Positions 8,253 through 15,347 of a DNA stretch of 20,753 nucleotides are shown here, piece by piece (the stretch's first letter is position 1; the number at the start of each line of letters is the position of its first letter). The stretch covers positions 1 through 20,753 of the forward strand of contig JANXRO010000269.1 of NCBI GenBank assembly GCA_025356765.1, given 5' to 3'. The translations under genes were made by a program, and so were the position numbers. The stretch is from Hyphomicrobiales bacterium (lineage in GTDB: Bacteria; Pseudomonadota; Alphaproteobacteria; Rhizobiales; Aestuariivirgaceae). The notes below the pieces were generated by a model. The model did no database searches and had not been told where the DNA came from. It was given only the letters and a program-made list of their open reading frames with translations.

Positions 8253-8519
8253 ATGGCCAATACATCATCTGCCAAGAAAGCCACCCGCGTTTCAGCACGC
8301 CGCGCTTCAATTAACAAAAACCGTCTTAGCCGTGTGCGTGGCACAGTGAAAAAGGTTGAAGAAGCCATTGCCGGCGGCAAGAAATCTGATGCTGAAGCTG
8401 CTTTGAAAGCCGCAACTCCAGAAGTCATGCGCGGCGCTCAAAAAGGCGTCATGCACAAGAATGCAGCCTCTCGCAAAGTGTCTCGTTTGACGTTGCGTGT
8501 ACGCGCGATGCAAGGTTAA
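8253..8519 (+). CDS. rpsT: 30S ribosomal protein S20
   Basis: This 88-residue, very basic protein binds 16S rRNA during small-subunit assembly. The sequence MANTSSAKKATRVSARR, the helical middle with KKVEEAIAGGKKSDAEAALK, and the ending HKNAASRKVSRLTLRVRAM are typical of S20. AGGA at 8244-8247 precedes the ATG. It is monocistronic: a strong promoter lies about 100 nt upstream and a terminator follows directly. Its position upstream of dnaA, in the same orientation, is common in alphaproteobacteria. Confidence 0.98.
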   Translation: MANTSSAKKATRVSARRASINKNRLSRVRGTVKKVEEAIAGGKKSDAEAALKAATPEVMRGAQKGVMHKNAASRKVSRLTLRVRAMQG

Positions 8520-8590
8520 CTGACTGTAATCTATTCAGTCAGATTGTTTTAAGCCCCGAATGCGCAAGCGGATCGGGGCTTTTCTTTGTC
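8520..8590 (+). terminator. Rho-independent terminator of rpsT
   Basis: The main stem is AAGCCCCGA (8551-8559) pairing with TCGGGGCTT (8573-8581), 9 bp with a GC-rich core, followed by the T-rich TTTCTTTG. Just before it is a second hairpin, CTGACTG (8520-8526) with CAGTCAG (8536-8542), itself followed by ATTGTTTT. The two stems in series should stop rpsT transcription before the dnaA region. Confidence 0.88.
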
Positions 8591-8671
8591 CGACCACTGA
8601 CTATATGTGACACAAAAAATCTATACAAAATAATGAGTTACAGGAAATGGGAGTAATTTCTAGGTTCCTCG

Positions 8672-8686
8672 TTAAGACAATATTAA
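8672..8686. promoter_or_regulatory. CtrA-type binding site, exact TTAA-N7-TTAA
   Basis: TTAA at 8672-8675 and TTAA at 8683-8686 are separated by exactly 7 nt, the established recognition pattern of the cell-cycle regulator CtrA in alphaproteobacteria. It lies about 455 nt before the dnaA start. Binding itself is inferred. Confidence 0.55.
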
Positions 8687-8748
8687 GAATTGAGGCAAGC
8701 TAATTGAGTAAATTGGCTGTGGCTTGCACCTCGATCAATAATTCTTAA
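8683..8748. repeat. Imperfect inverted repeat carrying CtrA half-sites
   Basis: Three blocks pair in order: TTAAGAATT (8683-8691) with AATTCTTAA (8740-8748), GAGG (8692-8695) with CCTC (8729-8732), and CAAGC (8696-8700) with GCTTG (8722-8726). That gives 18 matched pairs with a 7-nt and a 2-nt bulge on the right arm. The outer TTAA on each side belongs to a CtrA-type motif. Confidence 0.7.
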
Positions 8749-8759
8749 AGCTTGATTCA
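8745..8759. promoter_or_regulatory. Degenerate CtrA-type site overlapping a GANTC site
   Basis: TTAA (8745-8748), 7 nt, then TTCA (8756-8759) matches the CtrA pattern with one mismatch. GATTC (8754-8758), a possible CcrM adenine-methylation site, overlaps its right half. The biological role is inferred from known CtrA/CcrM promoters. Confidence 0.35.
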
Positions 8760-9090
8760 GTGATGAAAATCAGTGCTTTAGCGGAAACTAAAAAATCTCA
8801 ATTCCATTTTTAGCTAAGAAGTTGGTTGATCCGTGTACGGAATGTTCAATGATTCCAGTTGCCACCCACCGCTGTGGCTCGCTAGCGTTTTTTCAACACA
8901 AACACTGGCTCTCACCAGCCAGACTTTAAAAATGAACAAAACTCGAGAAAAGCCACTTTCGAGTTTAGGGGGCAGTGGGCACCGTAATCGTTTTGCGGTG
9001 TGTTAAGGGGTAAGCGATGAGTACTGAAAACTAGTTAAGGTTTGTATTCTGCGTCGGGGCCTTTGACCTCAATCCAAAATCAATAACGAC

Positions 9091-9121
9091 TTTGCCGACC
9101 AAGAAATTGGCGGACAGCAAA
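9091..9121 (+). promoter_or_regulatory. Structured dnaA leader hairpin with GAAA loop
   Basis: TTTGC (9091-9095) pairs with GCAAA (9117-9121). Inside it CG (9096-9097) pairs with CG (9111-9112), A9098 is bulged, and CCAA (9099-9102) pairs with TTGG (9107-9110), closed by the tetraloop GAAA (9103-9106). The structure ends about 20 nt before the dnaA start, close enough to affect ribosome access. Confidence 0.5.
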
Positions 9122-9140
9122 CTTATGTTCGGATGATGAA

Positions 9141-10571
9141 ATGACACAAACTGTTTCGAAGCTTGAAACACATGATTTAAAATCTGGCTGGCAGCGCGTT
9201 TCGACGCGATTAAAAGCTGAATTGGGCGATGATCTTTATAACAGCTGGTTTGCTCGTATGGACGCGGAAGATTTGGCGCAGGCGCACCTTATCGTTTCGG
9301 TGCCCACCCGCTTTCTGAAAAGCTGGATTGAAAATCATTATGTCTCCAAACTGCGCAAAACTGCTGAGGCAGAATTTGGTGCGCTAAACAGCGTCAGCGT
9401 GCGCGTGCGCCAACAGGGTGACGCGTTTCGTGCTGCAGCTGCCGCCGAAGTGGTGCGCCAGCCAGCGCCGGTGCGCAATGCAGCAACTGCTGCCCAAATT
9501 CAAAGCTTGCTTTCGCCCGAACACAAAGGCCCAGCTGAGGCCAGCCAAACTTTTGACAATTATGTCATCGGTTCATCAAATCAACTGGCCCATGCCGCTG
9601 TCATGCGCGTGGCCAATGCCATGCCGGGCCAAGTTCTCAGCTTCAATCCGCTTTATATTCATTCGGCCGCAGGATTGGGCAAAACCCATTTGCTTTATGC
9701 GCTAAGCCAACGCATTCGCGAAAGCCAGCCCAACCGCAAGGTGTTGATGTTAACAGCAGAGCGCTTCATGTATGGTTTTATTCACGCCATTCGCCAACGC
9801 GATACGCTGGCGTTTAAAGACCAGTTTCAAAACATTGATGTTTTGTTGATCGATGATTTTCAGTTTTTGCAGGGCAAGGCCATGCAACAAGAATTTTGCC
9901 ACGCGTTCAATTCTCTGGTGGATTCAAAACGCCAAGTGGTGATTGCAGCAGACGTGCCACCAGCGCAATTAGATACGATTGATCAACGCATGCGTTCGCG
10001 CCTGCTTGGCGGTTTGGTAATTGATATTGAAGCCCCAGATCTTGATCAACGCCGCAAAATTGTTGATCTGCGCCACATGATGATGTTGCAAAATGATGCT
10101 TCGGCAGCAATTTCAACTGATGTGCTGGATTTGATCGCCGAACGCATCACCGGCGGTGGCCGCGAACTTGAAGGAGCGCTGAACAAAATTGTCGCCTATC
10201 AGCAATTCAACAAAGCGCCCATCACGCTTGATTTGGCATCAATGGTTTTGCGTGACGCGGCGGGCACGGCAGATTTGGGCCGCATTAAAATTGAAGATAT
10301 TTTAAAAGTGGTCAGCAAACATTTTAACGTTGGCCGCAATGATTTGCTGTCTGCCAGGCGCGCGCGTGAAGTTGTGGTTCCCCGCCAAATTGGTATGTAT
10401 TTGGCAAAAAAGCTAACCGCTCGTTCCCTGCCAGAAATTGGCCGTCGCTTTGGCGGCAGAGATCACTCAACCGTGCTTCATGCCGTGCGCAAAATTGACG
10501 GACAAATGAAGGGTGACGAAAAATTAGCCCGTGAATTGGCCCTGTTGATAAGATTGGTCGAACAGCAATAG
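9141..10571 (+). CDS. dnaA: Chromosomal replication initiator DnaA
   Basis: This 476-residue initiator binds the origin and loads the helicase. Domain I (about 15-90) has WFARMD and VPTRFLKSWIENHY, the alphaproteobacterial form. A short linker (about 100-130) follows. The AAA+ core begins near 133 with a P-loop AAGLGKTH (K181), Walker B LLIDDFQFLQGK (D238, D239), an arginine-rich RMRSRLLGGL, and sensor 2 in GGGRELEGALNKI. Domain IV ends with the DNA-binding signature GGRDHSTVLHAVRKI (D441). The usual first P-loop glycines are replaced by Ser-Ala in HSAAGLGKT. The start ATG overlaps the stop of a three-codon upstream frame at 9133-9144. GGA at 9131-9133 is the only nearby ribosome-binding element. 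Confidence 0.98.
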   Translation: MTQTVSKLETHDLKSGWQRVSTRLKAELGDDLYNSWFARMDAEDLAQAHLIVSVPTRFLKSWIENHYVSKLRKTAEAEFGALNSVSVRVRQQGDAFRAAAAAEVVRQPAPVRNAATAAQIQSLLSPEHKGPAEASQTFDNYVIGSSNQLAHAAVMRVANAMPGQVLSFNPLYIHSAAGLGKTHLLYALSQRIRESQPNRKVLMLTAERFMYGFIHAIRQRDTLAFKDQFQNIDVLLIDDFQFLQGKAMQQEFCHAFNSLVDSKRQVVIAADVPPAQLDTIDQRMRSRLLGGLVIDIEAPDLDQRRKIVDLRHMMMLQNDASAAISTDVLDLIAERITGGGRELEGALNKIVAYQQFNKAPITLDLASMVLRDAAGTADLGRIKIEDILKVVSKHFNVGRNDLLSARRAREVVVPRQIGMYLAKKLTARSLPEIGRRFGGRDHSTVLHAVRKIDGQMKGDEKLARELALLIRLVEQQ

Positions 10572-10629
10572 ACTTGAATTTTATGGCGTTTGCGGCCATT
10601 GTCTGCCCCTCTTAAAGGGCTTTCATTGC

Positions 10630-11742
10630 ATGCGTGTCACACTTGAACGATCTGGATTTTTAAAGGCTTTAAACCACGTCCAAAGCGTGGTGGAACGGCG
10701 CAACACCATTCCAATTCTATCCAACGTAATGGTTCATGCCTCGGGCAACCAAGTGCGCCTGACGGCGACTGATCTTGATTTGGAAATTGTTGAAACTGTT
10801 CCAGCCGACGTGGCCCAGGAAGGTGCAGCAACCGTGCCCGCCCATATGCTGCACGACATTGTGCGTAAATTGCCTGATGGTGCGCAACTGGAATTGAACC
10901 AAGCAGGCGACAAGGGCCGCATTGCCATTGTGGCTGGGCGTTCGCGTTTCGCATTGCAATCATTGCCGCCTGAAGATTTTCCAGATCTCTCCAGCGGAGA
11001 ATTCGGCAACACATTTTCTTTGGCTGCAAGTGATTTGAAATTCTTGATAGAGCGCACGCGCTTTGCGATTTCAACTGAAGAAACACGGTATTATTTGAAC
11101 GGCATTTATTTCCATGAGGTGCCGCAAGCCAATCAACTGCGCGCTGTGGCAACTGATGGCCACCGCTTGGCCCAAAGCCAAATGGATTTGCCCAGCGGTG
11201 CCGCAGGAATGCCCGGCATTATTGTTCCACGCAAAACTGTTTTAGAAATTGTGAAGTTGATGGATGGCGAAGAGGGCGAAGTTGAAGTTTCGCTGTCGAG
11301 TTCAAAAATCCGTTTTTCTGTCGGCAAGTTGGTGCTCACATCCAAATTGATTGATGGCACATTCCCAGATTATGAACGCGTCATTCCCCGCAACAATGAT
11401 AAAATTTTGGAAGCAGATACCAAGCAATTTTCAGAAGCGGTGGATCGTGTTTCCACCATCTCGTTTGAAAAAAGCCGGGCTGTCAAACTGTCGCTCTCTG
11501 AAGGTAAGCTGGGTATGGTTGTGAACAACCCAGACTCTGGTTCAGCGGAAGAAGAAATTGTCGTTTCTTATGATCGTGACCCGATCGAGATTGGTTTTAA
11601 CGCGCGATATTTGCTGGATGTTGCCTCACAAGTGAAGGCTGAGACGATGCGGTTTGAATTCAATGATTCAGGTTCACCTACAGTCATCCGTGATCCGAAA
11701 GACGCAAAATCGCTTTATGTGCTGATGCCGATGCGGGTTTAA
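10630..11742 (+). CDS. dnaN: DNA polymerase III beta sliding clamp
   Basis: The 370-residue protein has the usual three-domain clamp length. It opens with MRVTLERSGFLKALNHVQ and PILSNVMV, has the mid-protein YYLNGIYF and ATDGHRLA, and closes with the conserved YVLMPMRV that contributes to the partner-binding pocket. As a dimeric ring it tethers the replicative polymerase and other enzymes to DNA. It lies 58 nt after dnaA, with AAAGGG at 10614-10619 as ribosome binding site. That element is part of a small GCCC/GGGC foldback in the dnaA-dnaN gap. recF begins 3 nt downstream, indicating an operon. Confidence 0.98.
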   Translation: MRVTLERSGFLKALNHVQSVVERRNTIPILSNVMVHASGNQVRLTATDLDLEIVETVPADVAQEGAATVPAHMLHDIVRKLPDGAQLELNQAGDKGRIAIVAGRSRFALQSLPPEDFPDLSSGEFGNTFSLAASDLKFLIERTRFAISTEETRYYLNGIYFHEVPQANQLRAVATDGHRLAQSQMDLPSGAAGMPGIIVPRKTVLEIVKLMDGEEGEVEVSLSSSKIRFSVGKLVLTSKLIDGTFPDYERVIPRNNDKILEADTKQFSEAVDRVSTISFEKSRAVKLSLSEGKLGMVVNNPDSGSAEEEIVVSYDRDPIEIGFNARYLLDVASQVKAETMRFEFNDSGSPTVIRDPKDAKSLYVLMPMRV

Positions 11743-11745
11743 CAC

Positions 11746-12882
11746 TTGGCACAAGCGCCACGCTTTGCCATCACCCGATTAACGTTGACTGATTTTCGTA
11801 ACCACGCAACGTTGCGCATGGAACCAAAACAGGCATTGATCTGCCTCTATGGATTAAACGGTGCAGGCAAGACCAATATACTCGAAGCAATCTCATTGCT
11901 GGTGCCGGGCAGGGGCCTTCGCGCCCAACCTTTTTCTGTTCTGGCGCGGTTGAATGGCGCTGGCCCTTGGGCTGTGGCGGCTGAAATTGATATGCCAACG
12001 GGCGATGTGAAATTGGGCACAAGCTATGATCAAAGTTTGGGTGAAAATTCTCGCAAGGTTTCAATCGATGGGCAGTTGCAAAAATCATCAGGTACTTTGT
12101 CAACCTATCTGAAAATGCTATGGCTCACTCCCGCCCTTGATCGGTTGTTCATGGGGTCAGGCTCTGAACGGCGCCGGTTTTTTGATCGTATGGTGTCAAG
12201 CTTTAACGAAGCCCATGCAGGCCATGTTTCAACCTTCGAAAAACTGATGCGCGAGAGAAATGCTTTGCTGCAAGATTATGCGCCAGATCGGGCGTGGCTT
12301 TCCACTCTGGAAACCCAAATGGCAGAACAAGCAATTGCAATTGCGGTGGCTAGAAACGAGGCCGCAACCGTGTTGGCGCGTCACTTTGCATCGGGGGCTG
12401 CGCAAGGGCCTTTTCCGTGGGGCGTGTTGCAACTTCATGGCGAAATTGAAGACTTGGTGGCCCATAAACCTGCCGTGCAAGCAGAGGACGAATACGCTAT
12501 GATTTTGCATGATTCGCGGGGGGCTGACCGAGCCCAAAATCGCACTTTGAAAGGCCCCCACCGCACAGATTTTTCTGTGCAGCACGGGCCAAAATCCACG
12601 CCAGCGGAACTGTGTTCTACAGGCGAGCAAAAGGCACTGTTGATCGGTTTGGTTTTGGCGCAAGCGCGCGCAGCCAAAGAAATTTTGGGCGCATCGCCCA
12701 TGTTGCTGCTGGATGAAGTGGCGGCACATTTGGATGGTGAACGCAGGCGCGGATTATTCGCGGCGCTGGATGAGTTGGGTACGCAAGCTTGGATGACAGG
12801 CACAGACGAGAATTTATTTGAAGCAGCAGGCAATCATGCCAGCCGCTTTGAAGTGATCGACGGGAATGTAAGGCTTAAATAA
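11746..12882 (+). CDS. recF: DNA replication and repair protein RecF
   Basis: RecF is an SMC-like ATPase that helps load RecA at single-strand gaps with RecO and RecR. The 378-residue sequence has FRNH near the N-terminus, the Walker A GLNGAGKTN at 36-44, an ABC-type signature STGEQKALLIGL, and Walker B MLLLDEVAAHLD. The only start that keeps the conserved N-terminal strand LTLTDFRNH is TTG at 11746, 3 nt after the dnaN stop. The first ATG in frame is about 24 codons later, beyond that strand. Translation is probably coupled to dnaN. The stop overlaps the gyrB ATG by one base (TAATG). Confidence 0.96.
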   Translation: MAQAPRFAITRLTLTDFRNHATLRMEPKQALICLYGLNGAGKTNILEAISLLVPGRGLRAQPFSVLARLNGAGPWAVAAEIDMPTGDVKLGTSYDQSLGENSRKVSIDGQLQKSSGTLSTYLKMLWLTPALDRLFMGSGSERRRFFDRMVSSFNEAHAGHVSTFEKLMRERNALLQDYAPDRAWLSTLETQMAEQAIAIAVARNEAATVLARHFASGAAQGPFPWGVLQLHGEIEDLVAHKPAVQAEDEYAMILHDSRGADRAQNRTLKGPHRTDFSVQHGPKSTPAELCSTGEQKALLIGLVLAQARAAKEILGASPMLLLDEVAAHLDGERRRGLFAALDELGTQAWMTGTDENLFEAAGNHASRFEVIDGNVRLK

Positions 12883-15323
12883 TGTCAGAAGAAACAGTCG
12901 CAAACGAACAAGCCGCCTATGGCGAACAGTCGATCAGAATTCTGAAAGGCCTCGATGCCGTCAGAAAACGCCCCGGCATGTATATCGGCGACACGGATGA
13001 TGGCTCAGGCCTGCATCACATGGTTTATGAAGTGGTGGACAATGCCATTGATGAAGCACTTGCTGGCCATGCAACCTTGGTGACAGTTACGCTCAATGCC
13101 GACGGTTCTGTAACCGTCACAGACAATGGCCGCGGCATTCCAACAGGCATCAAGCAAGATGACGATAATGAGCCAAAGCGTTCTGCCGCTGAAATTGTGA
13201 TGACAGAGCTTCACGCCGGCGGCAAGTTTGACCAAAACTCATATAAAGTTTCAGGCGGCCTGCACGGCGTGGGAGTTTCAGTTGTAAACGCGCTTTCAGT
13301 TGCTTTAAAGCTCACCATCCACCGCGAAGGCAAAAGCCATTTCATCAGCTTCACCCATGGCGTGGCTGATGCTCCTTTGATTGTCACCGGCGATGCTGAT
13401 GGCAAACGCGGCACCGAAGTAACCTTCTTGCCATCATCAGAAACCTTTACCAAAACCGAATTTGATTTTGCCACGTTGGAACATCGCCTGCGCGAATTGG
13501 CGTTCTTAAATTCTGGTGTGCACATTGTTTTAACCGATAAACGCGGTGTTGAGCCCCATGTGCTGGAACTTCATTACGAAGGCGGCATTGTAGCTTTCGT
13601 CAACTATCTTGATCGCAGCAAAGTGGGCTTGATTAAGCAACCCATTTTCATTTCCGGCGAACGTGATGGCATTATGATGGAATGTGCCTTGTGGTGGAAT
13701 GACAGTTATAACGAAAGTGTGTTTGCTTTCACCAACAACATTCCACAACGCGATGGCGGCACCCATCTCGCGGGTTTTCGTGGCGGCTTAACCCGCATTA
13801 TCAATACGTATGCAACAGACAGTGGCATTGCCAAAAAAGAAAAAGTTGCAATCTCGGGCGATGATGCGCGAGAAGGCCTAACTTGCGTGCTTTCAGTAAA
13901 AGTGCCTGATCCGAAGTTCTCATCCCAAACCAAAGACAAGCTTGTTTCATCAGAAGTGCGCCCGGTTGTTGAGGGGCTTATCAACGAACAATTGGGCGCT
14001 TGGTTTGAAGAACACCCGTCTGAAGCCAAAGCTATTGTTGGCAAGGTATGTGAAGCTGCTGCCGCGCGCGAAGCCGCCCGCAAGGCGCGTGAATTAACCC
14101 GCCGCAAGGGCGCATTGGATATTTCATCGTTGCCCGGCAAATTGGCAGATTGCCAAGAGCGTGATCCTGCTTTGTGTGAATTGTTCATCGTTGAAGGCGA
14201 CTCCGCTGGCGGTTCAGCCAAGCAGGCCCGCAACCGTGAAAACCAGGCCGTGTTGCCATTGCGTGGTAAAATCTTGAACGTTGAACGCGCCCGCTTTGAT
14301 AAAATGTTGGGCTCTGCCGAAATTGGCACATTGATCACAGCTTTGGGCACAGGCATTGGCCGCGAAGAATTCAACGTCGATAAATTGCGCTATCATAAAA
14401 TCATCATTATGACAGACGCTGACGTGGACGGCGCACATATCAGAACATTGCTTCTCACTTTCTTTTATCGCCAGATGCGTGAGGTGGTTGAACGCGGGCA
14501 TTTGTATATCGCCCAACCGCCTTTGTATAAAATCAAGCGCGGCTCTTCAGAGCAATATCTGAAAGACAATAAAGCCCTTGAATCAAACTTGATTGATGTG
14601 GGTCTTGAAGGTGTTGTTCTGGTTTTGGCTGATGGTTCGGAACGCAGTGGTGCAGATTTGCGCACCATCGTGGAAGAGGCTGTTTCAATCCGCACCACAA
14701 TTGAAGGTTTTCATTCGCGTTACCCTACTTCAATCTTGGAACAGGCGGCCATCGCTGGGGCCTTGAACCCTGAAGTCATTTCCACAACTGAAAAAGCCGA
14801 AGGTGCGGCAAGCTATATCGCCAAACGTTTGGATGCGGTTGCTGATGAAACAGATCGCGGCTGGCAAGGCCTTTCAGCCTCAGACGGTGGCTTGATTTTT
14901 GAACGCACATTAAGAGGCGTGAAAGAAAGCTGGCATGTGGATGGCAAGTTGATTGGCTCGCAAGATGCCATTCGCCTCGATCGTAAAACGGCGCATTTGC
15001 AAGAAATCTATGCTCGTTCATCAAAGCTGCGTCGCAAGGATTCTGAAGTCTCAATCCATGGGCCAATGTCGCTGCTTGAAAGTGTATTTGCGTCGGGCCG
15101 CAAAGGTGTTTCCATGCAGCGCTATAAAGGCCTTGGCGAAATGAACCCTGATCAATTGTGGGAGACAACGCTGGATCCAAACGCGCGTTCCTTGCTGCGG
15201 GTTAAAGTGGCCGCAATGGATGATGCAGACGACCTGTTCACAAAACTGATGGGCGATGTGGTTGAACCGCGCCGCGAATTTATTGTGAGCAATGCGTTGC
15301 AGGTGGCAAATTTGGACGTATAA
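12882..15323 (+). CDS. gyrB: DNA gyrase subunit B
   Basis: This 813-residue ATPase subunit of gyrase introduces negative supercoils together with GyrA. The GHKL ATPase domain shows EVVDNAIDEALAGH (E50), TDNGRGIP (D81) and GGLHGVGVSVVNALS. The transducer follows with QRDGGTH and QTKDKLVSSEV. The TOPRIM domain has EGDSAGGS (E438) and DADVDGAHI (D512, D514), and the C-terminus ends with QRYKGLGEMNPDQLWETT. The QTKDKLVSSEV motif and the position after recF favour GyrB over the ParE paralogue. The gene ends in tandem stops (TAATAA). Confidence 0.97.
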   Translation: MSEETVANEQAAYGEQSIRILKGLDAVRKRPGMYIGDTDDGSGLHHMVYEVVDNAIDEALAGHATLVTVTLNADGSVTVTDNGRGIPTGIKQDDDNEPKRSAAEIVMTELHAGGKFDQNSYKVSGGLHGVGVSVVNALSVALKLTIHREGKSHFISFTHGVADAPLIVTGDADGKRGTEVTFLPSSETFTKTEFDFATLEHRLRELAFLNSGVHIVLTDKRGVEPHVLELHYEGGIVAFVNYLDRSKVGLIKQPIFISGERDGIMMECALWWNDSYNESVFAFTNNIPQRDGGTHLAGFRGGLTRIINTYATDSGIAKKEKVAISGDDAREGLTCVLSVKVPDPKFSSQTKDKLVSSEVRPVVEGLINEQLGAWFEEHPSEAKAIVGKVCEAAAAREAARKARELTRRKGALDISSLPGKLADCQERDPALCELFIVEGDSAGGSAKQARNRENQAVLPLRGKILNVERARFDKMLGSAEIGTLITALGTGIGREEFNVDKLRYHKIIIMTDADVDGAHIRTLLLTFFYRQMREVVERGHLYIAQPPLYKIKRGSSEQYLKDNKALESNLIDVGLEGVVLVLADGSERSGADLRTIVEEAVSIRTTIEGFHSRYPTSILEQAAIAGALNPEVISTTEKAEGAASYIAKRLDAVADETDRGWQGLSASDGGLIFERTLRGVKESWHVDGKLIGSQDAIRLDRKTAHLQEIYARSSKLRRKDSEVSIHGPMSLLESVFASGRKGVSMQRYKGLGEMNPDQLWETTLDPNARSLLRVKVAAMDDADDLFTKLMGDVVEPRREFIVSNALQVANLDV

Positions 15324-15347
15324 TAAAAAAAACAAGGGAGGATCTTC

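Larger units (their letters stand above)
8591..9132 (+). other. Long non-coding region upstream of dnaA
   Basis: More than 500 nt without a convincing gene, AT-richer than its surroundings. It holds CtrA-type sites inside an imperfect inverted repeat (8672-8759) and two GANTC sites (8754-8758 and 8851-8855). It also has the palindrome CGCTAGCG (8880-8887) and hairpins CTGGCT/AGCCAG (8905-8910 with 8917-8922) and AAACTCGA/TCGAGTTT (8939-8946 with 8959-8966). A structured leader lies at 9091-9121. I looked for DnaA boxes of the form TTWTNCACA on both strands and saw none, so I do not call it a replication origin. I could not identify a convincing dnaA promoter; TATTCT at 9045-9050 lacks a good -35. 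An open frame of 54 codons (8842-9006) is treated as doubtful. Confidence 0.7.

Noticed and set aside
8763..8813. 16-codon frame MKISALAETKKSQFHF
   Set aside because: No ribosome binding site and within inverted-repeat DNA; chance frame.
8842..9006. 54-codon frame in the dnaA upstream region
   Set aside because: Low-complexity, no recognisable motif, only a weak GGA before the ATG, and it crosses two strong inverted repeats; more likely non-coding.
9045..9050. TATTCT as dnaA -10 element
   Set aside because: No acceptable -35 at 16-18 nt upstream; not reported as a promoter.
8591..9132. Replication origin call
   Set aside because: No DnaA boxes visible and skew cannot be computed here; position next to dnaA alone is not enough in alphaproteobacteria.
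13706..14374. 222-codon minus-strand frame within gyrB
   Set aside because: Antisense shadow of conserved gyrB codons; no recognisable domain.
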